The translations under genes and the position numbers were made by a program. Below are positions 56,380 through 64,000 of a stretch of 64,000 bases of DNA, one piece after another. The number at the start of each line of letters is the position of its first letter. Position 1 is the first letter of the stretch. Under the pieces are notes generated by a model that ran no database searches, was not told where the DNA came from, and saw only the letters and a program-made list of their open reading frames with translations. This DNA comes from Symsagittifera roscoffensis. Lineage: Eukaryota > Xenacoelomorpha > Acoela > Convolutidae. Location of the stretch: NCBI RefSeq assembly GCF_963678635.1, contig NC_087066.1:52530312-52594311 (forward strand), in the 5' to 3' direction.

Positions 56380-57421
56380 TGAAGACCGGCGCGACTCAAA
56401 ACACCGTCGGAACCGGCGCGACCTAAGGTAATGGCGCGACCGGCACGACTGAGAATAAACCGCCGCGACATGTGCGATTGAGCAAAATTTCAAAAGTTTA
56501 TTCTTAAGTCGCGCCGTCGGTCTTATTTTAAGTCGTGCCGCTTAATTACTTTCTTCAGTCGCGGCGTCAGTCTTTTCTTAAGTCGCGCTGTCGGTCTTAT
56601 CTTAACTTGCACCGCTTATGCCTTTTTTTAAGAATTACTGACGGCGCGACTTAAGAAAAGACTTATGCGGCGCGCCTTAAGAAAAGACAAAAGTCATATT
56701 TGTATCTTTTGTATCAACATTTGTATCGATGTATATATTCCCGAGTCGAGATCTGCGACTTAAGAAAAAACCGGCGCGACTTTATATTGGGAATTTCAGA
56801 CCCGCGCGACCGAAACTTGGCAATTGAAGACCGGCGCGACTGAAAAAACCACCTCGACCGGCGTGACTCAAAAAACCGTCGGAACCGGAGCGACCTAAGG
56901 TAATGGCGCGACCGACGCGACTGAAAATTTTCAACTCCAGACCGGCGCGACTGAGAATAAACCGCCGCGACATGTGCGACTGATCAAAATTTCAAAAGTT
57001 TATTCTTAAGTCGCGCCGTCGGTCTTATCTTAAGTCGCGCCGCTTAAGTACTTTCTTCAGCCGTGGCGTCCGTCTTCTCTTAAGTCGCGCTGTCAGCGGT
57101 CTTATCTTAACTTGCGCCGCTTATGCTTTTCTTTAGAATTAATCAGCCAGACTTAAGAAAATACTGACGGCGCGACTTAAGAAAAACCTTAAGTGGCGCG
57201 ATTTAAGAAAAGATTGACGGTGCGACTTAAGAAAAGACTTAAGCGGCGCGACTTAAGAAAAGTTTTAAGCGGCGAGGCTTACAAAAAAAACGGACGGCGC
57301 GACTTAATAAAAAAAATGACGGCGCGATTTAAGCCCGCGGCACGACCGAAATCCAGTCTGATATCTGTATGCGGCCCGACTTACAAAGTCTTTTCTTAAG
57401 TGGCGGACCTCGACCCGGGTT
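56380..57421. repeat. GC-rich repeat island of GCGCGACTTAAG words
   Basis: Words 'gaccggcgcgact', 'taagtcgcgccgtcggtctt' and 'gcgcgacttaagaaaag' recur in both orientations. A block of about 250 bp is present twice in direct orientation (about 56382-56630 and 56830-57125), sharing 'gaataaaccgccgcgacatg' and 'caaaatttcaaaagtttatt'. The part 56740-57421 has inverted ends cccgagtcgag / ctcgacccggg, like 52779-53582. Markedly richer in CpG than its surroundings. Confidence 0.85.
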
Positions 57422-58686
57422 ATTTTTTAAAAACTATTTTTGTGCTATTCTACTCTTGAGTAACCTCACTCCGTCTGTTAGATCCAGTCTGACTACATCT
57501 ACCCTTGACAATCTAACTTAGAGTAGAAAAAACAGAAGTGTTCAACTCAATAAGTAAGAAAACCGAAACTTTTACATACAACTAAAATAATGAGTTCTTT
57601 CAATGGTTGATACTTGTCGAAAGGATGTGATCAATCCCACGCGTTGAAATTTGAACAGAAAAATGAAAAACTTCATGTTCAGAAAATGATTCTTATTCGA
57701 CAAACCAACTCAAAACTGGTTTTTATTCAATTAGCGTTGTAGCTTTTCCTCGAGCTTAAAACAATTTTACAGCTAATCAATCGCATTACGACATATGTGG
57801 CTGGAGAGTTTGATCTGGACTAAATTATGCGCGCTCTGAAGAGTTTTTTCATAATGCTGAAAACGTAAACGTAACGCGAATCATTTATGCGTGGCAAATT
57901 ATCCCGCACAAAAAAGTTGCTGCAAATTGAATTGAGACCAGCTAATTGATCGTATTTGCTTTGGGCGACTAATATTTTTACAGTTGAGCTTGGCTATTGT
58001 CCAAAAACTAAAGTTTTCTAAAAAAATTTTTCACCAAAAATTAATTGAGACCAATTAAACGCCTTGCCTTGATATACGAGGGGTCTTATTTTAATTTCAC
58101 TCAACAAAAAGTTGATAAAAATGAATTGCATTATAACGTTACATGGCTCAGGCATGAGTTGAACTATAGCTTGCGCTCAAAATCTTGCTTCAAAATAAGC
58201 GGTTTAAACGGTTTTTGAGCAATTTTCTACAAATTTTTGAGCTTTTTTCAAATTGTTCAAAAACTGCGAATAATTTGTAAGGGTTTTGAGCGGTTTTACT
58301 AAATAAAGTGCCAGAAAAAAAGCTCAAATTTTTTGAAAAGTAGCTCAAAAATTGTATAAGATTTTATCTAAAATATCGTTTAAAATATCTATTTTGAAGC
58401 AAGTTTTTGAGCGCAACCGTCTAAGAAACCCGCTCAAATTTTTCAATTGTTGCTTCAATTTATGCAAGGCAAAAAACCTTAATGTAAACAAGCCAATTAC
58501 ATAAACTCTTGGCTAATCAAATGAAATTGAATTTCTTGCGTACGCATGCGTTCCAAATAGAAAAATTAGTCCCATAGAATCCAAAAAATCAGTCGCTCAG
58601 TTCTCCTCAATTGGTCAAAAACTTTATGCATAATATTCAATTTCATTGTTCTGTTGTTCTGTCAAAAATCGAAAAGTTTGATGTTA
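57422..58686. repeat. Intron sequence with fragments of known repeats
   Basis: 57800-58090 resembles the 976-1790 subfamily (ctaaattatgcgcgctctga, cgcgaatcatttatgcgtgg) and ends in 'ccttgatatacgaggggtct', a worn hairpin-family end. 58165-58450 is a worn copy of the GAGCGGTTTTT foldback at 48330-48790 (gctcaaaatcttgcttcaaa, ttttgaagcaagtttttgag). Confidence 0.55.
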
Positions 58687-59210
58687 TTGTTCAGACTTTT
58701 GTAACAAAAGTAACAGATTATTTGGGATCGGGGTGGGTTTTTTTCCTTCAGACAATTTGCGGCTTTCAAACTAGCCATTTTTGACAAAATTTTTGTACAT
58801 CATTTGAAAGGTATTATTGTCCTGAGCTTAAATTTGAAAAGATAATTCACCTGTGACCATTTTTTGTAACCTTATGGGGGTTTAAAGCCTGCCACTTTGG
58901 CCAATTTGGGAAAATTAACGCGCTATATATTTGCTGCTATTAACGCCTGAGCGGAGAATTAATCCGTGTTAGAAATCGTTCCAAATTGGTTGAAGGAAGC
59001 TTATTTGCGATAATTGATATGTTATTATGAGCGAAAACTATCACTTTGTAATTTATATGGCTTGTGGGGGGATGGTTTTCACAAAAAATCTCAAAACTTA
59101 TTTTTTTTCCTTTTTTATTAAACTTATTTTTTATTTCTTGTTATTACTGCTCCATAGACCTTAAAAGGCAGTCGGAACAATCAGGGCTTCGCCCTGATAC
59201 AAGCAGTCTT
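58687..59210 (-). repeat. Hairpin-ended repeat family, copy 8 (minus orientation)
   Basis: It runs from tgttcagacttttgtaacaaaagt (7-bp arms) to tcagggcttcgccctgatacaagcagtctt, whose 7-bp arms are perfect. Interior landmarks are present in reverse complement (aattaacgcgctatatattt). Confidence 0.85.
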
Positions 59211-59679
59211 AATATTTGGTTAAAAATGAATTATAACGCTACTACTTTTTAGAGCACAAAAATCTATTCTTAGTTTATCACAATTGACTATTTTCGACTT
59301 AATTACAAACTAGTTTTGAAAAACATTTAAAATCATTATGTTTTTCATAGCAAATGAATTTTCAAAAAATTTGTCTATAAGTTTTGTTTCAAAAACGATG
59401 TTTATCTAAGAATTGATAGAGGTAAATTCGAAAATTTCGATTTACAGATAGAGAAAGAGAGTGAAAAAGAGAGAGAGAGGGAGGAGAGAATGAGCTCCGC
59501 TTTTTTGTGGTTTGTTATACAGAGTAGAGGAATCAACCCAAATCTCGGAACTTTTTACTCAAAATTGTGCTTCATCGGGGCCAATGTTTTCGTGATACTA
59601 AAGTAGTCGAAAACTAGCCGTTAGTGAAAATTTGAGTCCTTTGTCCTCTTCGATAGAAAAACTTGAGCAAAAATTTTAG

Positions 59680-59864
59680 GCGACTACGTCACCTACGACA
59701 ATGGGGGGTTGTCTTACAAGTCAGAGCAATGGGACCTGGAAGTCTCCAATCGGATCAAAAGTGGGGATGCTCTCTGCATAGAAGAAGGGGAGTCAAAACC
59801 AGAGTTGTACAGGTGTCGATCAACCACAGGCCGATCCAAATATATTTGCATATCCGAATTCTGA
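59680..59864 (+). CDS. Type II membrane protein, last exon
   Basis: After 3' splice site gagcaaaaattttag, two bases complete a Gly codon from exon 4. The exon encodes DYVTYDNGGLSYKSEQWDLE, then SGDALCIEEGESKPELYRC, then SKYICISEF and a TGA stop (59862-59864). Three further cysteines make six in the ectodomain. Trp, Tyr and charged residues alternate as in small disulfide-bonded extracellular domains. I do not recognise the fold. No strong poly(A) signal is evident directly after it. Confidence 0.58.
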
Positions 59865-60096
59865 CAGCAAAAATAACACTAACACTCAAAAATTCTCTAT
59901 TTTCCCGTCGAAATCAACTAATTCCTCATCAAGATCATTTTAATTAGCTTCGATTCTAGCTTCTTCATAATGAAAAACTTAGAGCAAAAGTTAGCTCTTA
60001 TGCACTGAACAAGTAAACAGTTGACAATTTTTTCTGCATAAAATATTTATTTTGAAAATATCAAGCAATTTGGTTCAGTTTTCTTGAAACACTTAT
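59865..60096. other. 3' flank of the type II protein gene
   Basis: Presumed 3' untranslated and flanking sequence. AT-rich, no repeat. Confidence 0.35.
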
Positions 60097-60609
60097 TGTT
60101 CTGCCTTTTGATACAAAAGTAACGGAATATTTGTGCTCGGGGTGGGTTTTTTTTCTTCAGACAAATTTCGACTTTTTAACTCGCCATTTTTGACGGAATT
60201 TTTTTGATATCATTCAAAACGTATTGCTGCCCTGAGCTCAAATTTGAAAAAAAAAGATTTCACCTGTGATCTTTTTTCGTAAAGTTATGATGGTTTACAG
60301 ATTGCCATTTTAGCCAATTTGGGACAATTAACGCGCGATATATTTCGCGCTATTAACGCGTAAGCGGAGAGTTAATCTAATCCGTCTTAAAATGCTTCCA
60401 AATTGGTTGAAAGAAGCTTAATTGCCATATATGATTTATTACAAGGAGCGAAATCTATCCTTTTTTTTACTTTATATGGCGATTGGGGGGATGATTTTCA
60501 TTAAAAATTTCAAATTTTCATTTTATTTTAATACATTTAATTTTTTAATGTTACTACTGCTCCATAAAATTTTAAAAGGCAGTCGGAACATTCATGGCTT
60601 CGACCTTCT
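60097..60609 (-). repeat. Hairpin-ended repeat family, copy 9 (minus orientation, end altered)
   Basis: It begins tgttctgccttttgatacaaaagtaacgg and passes through aattaacgcgcgatatattt. It ends at 'ggcagtcggaacattcatgg', where the terminal hairpin is damaged (cttcgacc in place of cttcgccc). Confidence 0.78.
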
Positions 60610-61361
60610 ACTTCAGTGAGCCAAAAATTAACATATGATCCTAATTTCTATTATGAAGATTGTTTTAAACTATTCAAAGCAGAGAAGTCAATGTTGAGTT
60701 TTTGCAAATTGAAATAGTTTGATTAAGTTCTTGTTTTTGGGTCTTTAAGTGAATAAGGTCCCATAGTTTTTGGAACAAATACTAAAGTGCTGTTTTGGCA
60801 TGTTTTTTTCGGCACTTCCCTTCACAATGAGTTTCATTTTCAAGAGGCTCTTATCAACGTGGTAGTTCGCCCCAATTTTTCTCCGATTATTGTTTCGACT
60901 TTTGAAGAAAGTATGGATTATATATGCTCGGGGTGTTTTTTCAATTCAGACCAAATTTTAAAATTATTTGTCATCGAGGAATCGATCCACTGATCCTCGC
61001 CTTCCCAAGAGGGGCGAGCTCACCACGAGACTTTCGTGAACCGTGAATAAAGGAGCGCTGTGATTCTTTGATGCTGAAAGTTTTATTGCGCATTATTGTG
61101 CATGGCGAATTATCTCGCACTACAAAAATGTTCCAAATTCAATCGAGGCCGCAAGTTCATTAGTCGGCTCTACCTTTATTAAACATTTATGTTTTAGTCG
61201 ATTAAGTTGAAACATTTTCAGTAAAATCAAAACTTGAGCAATGCTTTCAAAAAGGAAAACTACTAGGTTAGAAATGTTTTCTCTTTACTTTTTCTCGCTA
61301 ATTTCTTGTGCATTTGTGTTGTTCCCTGATACTGCAGCTCGTTATTTTTTTCACCATTTTA
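60610..61361. other. No gene seen
   Basis: A diverged repeat remnant lies near 60900-61230 (tttcgacttttgaagaaagt, then cattattgtgcatggcgaat), related to the 976-1790 subfamily reversed. Nothing coding is supported. Confidence 0.4.
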
Positions 61362-61511
61362 GGCCCCTCTGAGTCATATATCAAATTTTTTTCTAAAGAC
61401 TCTAAAAAGACGAAAATTAGATTTCATGGAGTTTTTTTTGGCAAAAAAGAAGTTTTTTTGAGGTTATACGGAAATACAAATAGCTTTAAGTGGAATGACA
61501 ATGCGAAATAA
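61362..61511 (+). CDS. Possible exon: Lys/Phe-rich segment ending in TAA
   Basis: A 3' splice-like site (ttttttcaccattttag) precedes a frame reading GPSESYIKFFSKDSKKTK and then IRFHGVFFGKKEVFLRLYGN before TAA. 'VFFGKKEVFLR' loosely echoes 'VVFFGKEIPTQ' of the 54.8-kb exon, which could hint at a paralogue. The segment is AT-rich and may be repeat sequence instead. No partner exon is in hand. Confidence 0.22.
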   Translation, partial: GPSESYIKFFSKDSKKTKIRFHGVFFGKKEVFLRLYGNTNSFKWNDNAK

Positions 61512-61715
61512 TCGCAATTAAAACGATCCATTTTCTCGCAAATAATAATATAAAATGTTGCCTAAATTGGTGACACATCATTGATTATAGCGGCACATTT
61601 TTGGCTAGATTTTCTCAATACAAACTATTTTTATCCGGAACGTTTCACTTTGGGATTGTCAAAACGTGTATTCAATTTCTTGCCATGTAAATGATATAAC
61701 GTGATGACGAGCTCT

Positions 61716-61860
61716 ACATTGGCCGCGACCGTGATCAGTTGAAAATTCTAGACGCAAAAAAATGGAGAAGCACAATAGATATTCGCTCAACAAAATCACG
61801 AAAATGGCGAAGTGGTAAACTAAATGAAACAGACTATCCTCAAGCAACCGAATTTATAGA
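61716..61860 (+). CDS. Possible exon: charged segment
   Basis: An open frame reads ELYIGRDRDQLKILDAKKWR and on through STIDIRSTKSRKWRSGKL and QATEF. The residue composition looks coding, unlike its surroundings, but splice sites are unclear. A duplicated 'agatcttc(c/t)gcagaatctacaattatgtttttt' follows at 61858-61926, suggesting a local tandem slip. Not joined to any gene. Confidence 0.22.
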
Positions 61861-61926
61861 TCTTCCGCAGAATCTACAATTATGTTTTTTTCAGATCTTC
61901 TGCAGAATCTACAATTATGTTTTTTT

Positions 61927-63699
61927 GCATTCAAATCCTCATACATTTTCCCAAAAAATCCATATACTTATAAAAATATGCAAGAATGATATTGTTTTTT
62001 TCGAAGCTTATTTATAACTTTTAACTTTTAATTTTTAAATGAGAAGGTAATTTCAAATAGTTTTTTCTGTTATAACTTTCCCAATAAATCAAAGTCTCAC
62101 CCTATTTTTAAAAAAATCGGATGAAAGTATTCAAAGTTAACAGTAAAAAAGCATGTGCAAGTTTGTTTATTCAAATATAATTGATCCTCTACGCAGAACT
62201 TGGCTCACTACGAACAAAAGATGAACCCATTTTTGTAAAGTTTCATTTATGATGAAAGCACATTAATTGTAACAAAAAACAATTAGAAATTGACAAATTG
62301 TCAAAACAATTAGAAACTGGGGAAGAGGGTGCTTAAACTTTTTCGCTGCTACGCGATGGGGGCTACAATGGAAAAGACACATATTTAGTCAACCAGCCCG
62401 TGAACTAACCTAAACATTAACTAAGTGTGAGCCCTTTACAAGCTCGCTTTCATGTTGCTGCGAATTAGCGATTTGGGCCTGCATTTTTTCTACAACTGGG
62501 CACCATCGCTATGGACTGCTTCACTACCGAGTCTAATTTAGTAAGACTGAGATTAAGACCAGTCTGCTGTGAATTGACCGGAACAAAATTATTCAAAAAA
62601 ATTTCAAAAACAGTTAAGCATTTGACTTCCAATTATGCAAATTCAACCACAATTGTTTTCTTCTAGAAAATCAGATTTTTACCGGAAATTGAAAAATAGT
62701 AGCAATAACTGGAAACAAATAGTTTTCTTTTACATTAGCAATTACAAGTTTTTCGTCTTCCTGTTTTAATAAACTTTATCACAAAGAGAACCACTCATTT
62801 ACAGAATGATTATAATTCGAATGATTTTCGAAGCTCAAATTAGAATTATTCGATTCACTATCGGTTGCATGAGGAATTTTTGACAAGAAGCTGCGGTGTA
62901 CTTATAGGGCATTTAATTCTTTGAAGATTGATTGTTATCCTTCGAGGAATCATTCAAACGAATCATTCCAACGCTTTCGTTCTTTTTTTTCGAAATTGTA
63001 TTTTTTTTGGCATGCGCTTCACCTTCAACACTAATATGCATTTTGATTTTGAAACACAAAGAGCTAGCCTGGCTAAAATGCGCGTCATAAAGTGATACCA
63101 TTGTGTGGTTTTTTAAAAAATTGCAATCAAAATTAAGATGGTTAGCTTTCCTTACTATGTACACTCCTGCTTTTTTAGCAAACATCGCATAAACTGTAAC
63201 TGATAAAACAAACTTAAAAACATTTTGGAGAAAATGCCTGATGCTTAAGGTTCTAGTAAAAGTTGGTCAAAAATTTGCGTTTTTCATTGCGTTGGGTTCA
63301 GATTTATCAGGGGAGTCACACAAATTTGAAACTATTCTAATCTAGTGGTGAATTCGACCCAAAATTTTTCTTGATCCTTAAAATTGGCATAAAATTGTGG
63401 TTTTTCTATATCAAACGACAATATTTTAGCGTTGAAAAATAGTTTCTTTCTTCGAAGTGGTCAAAAATAATATATTTATCGAATATTTGGGCCGGTGTTT
63501 GAGCTGGCTGAAACAAGTTTTAGCAGGAAAAAAAAACAAACAATTTTGTATGATGAAGAAAAAAATAACGCAACCAAAATTCTGTGAGACTTTTAGTTTC
63601 TCTGAAAAAAAAACATTTTTAGGAAAACAGCATGTTTCGTCTCCGACCTTTGGCGCCAAATTATACAATTTATGAAAGGCAATTTTTTGGTTAGAAATT
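61927..63699. other. AT-rich stretch, no supported gene
   Basis: Frames such as 62913-63185 on the minus strand (90 codons, Lys/Asn/Ser-rich) have no motif and no convincing splice signals. No repeat was identified. Confidence 0.4.
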
Positions 63700-63895
63700 C
63701 CGAAAAGTTCCCAGACACGGCCTTTTTGTGTTTTTTTAAAAATGTGCCTGACGCGCTAACGTTCGGTCACAATAGGGTCTTTATAGTTTTCTGGGAGCGC
63801 TCGAAAAATCAACTAATGGACCTAAAAAAAGGTTGAAAAAATTTTTGAAAAACTTTTGAAAACCCGCGTCCTCTCAATCTTAAATCCGCCCCTGG
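63700..63895. repeat. Reverse-oriented dispersed repeat related to 786-975
   Basis: It ends 'atcttaaatccgcccctggc', close to the reverse complement of the 'gggggcggatctaggatttt' start near 784. The T-rich/A-rich core matches loosely. Confidence 0.45.
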
Positions 63896-64000
63896 CTATG
63901 ACGATAGCCACTACAAATCATATTAAATAAGGTTTATTTTCTCTTTGTTTAACTTATCTAATTGCGTTACTTTTTTCCACCTTTCCAAAGTTTATACCGA

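Overview
This is a window of an AT-rich, repeat-dense draft genome of an animal, with one run of N at 4801-5000. The animal assignment rests on a spliced neuroligin/cholinesterase-like membrane protein gene, GT-AG introns and a BEL/Pao LTR retrotransposon. I cannot name the species. Most of the 64 kb is non-coding and filled with dispersed and tandem repeats. Most short open frames are chance frames, and the few dependable coding pieces are exons.

Layout. (1) On the minus strand, from about 28.25 kb down into the N gap near 5 kb, six exons join in perfect reading phase. They encode a signal peptide, a cholinesterase-like ectodomain with the catalytic Ser and His replaced, a Ser/Thr/Pro stalk, a transmembrane helix and the start of a cytoplasmic tail, about 770 residues before the gap. 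This looks like a neuroligin-type (non-enzymatic) adhesion protein. (2) Its 17-kb third intron holds a complete BEL/Pao retrotransposon (10759-20259, minus strand). It has 441-bp LTRs identical by eye, a CCCTC target duplication, PBS, PPT and an uninterrupted 2233-codon gag-pol frame. Upstream of gag it carries an extra open frame of about 214 codons, and its LTRs contain a tRNA-like block with pol III A and B boxes. It landed inside a copy of an older repeat. (3) The same intron and many other places carry a roughly 0.5-kb repeat family whose two ends fold into short perfect hairpins, with compensatory base changes between copies. (4) From 29 to 44 kb there is almost no coding evidence, but there is a 661-bp tandem duplication, a 1.43-kb palindromic element with a CT microsatellite, and a 3.9-kb array of about 84-bp units, each with its own hairpin. 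(5) On the plus strand, 44-60 kb, a second set of exons in phase encodes an unrecognised protein. An acidic cytoplasmic-type N-terminal part (44054-50081) stops at TAATG, overlapping the start of a type II membrane protein (50081-59864, about 198 aa) with six cysteines. Between these exons lie inverted-repeat elements with CCCGGGT ends that enclose private tandem arrays.

The two host genes have no evident functional link beyond both probably acting at the cell surface. The strongest candidates for something undescribed are the extra BEL open frame, the tRNA-like LTR block, the hairpin-ended repeat family and the six-cysteine type II protein.
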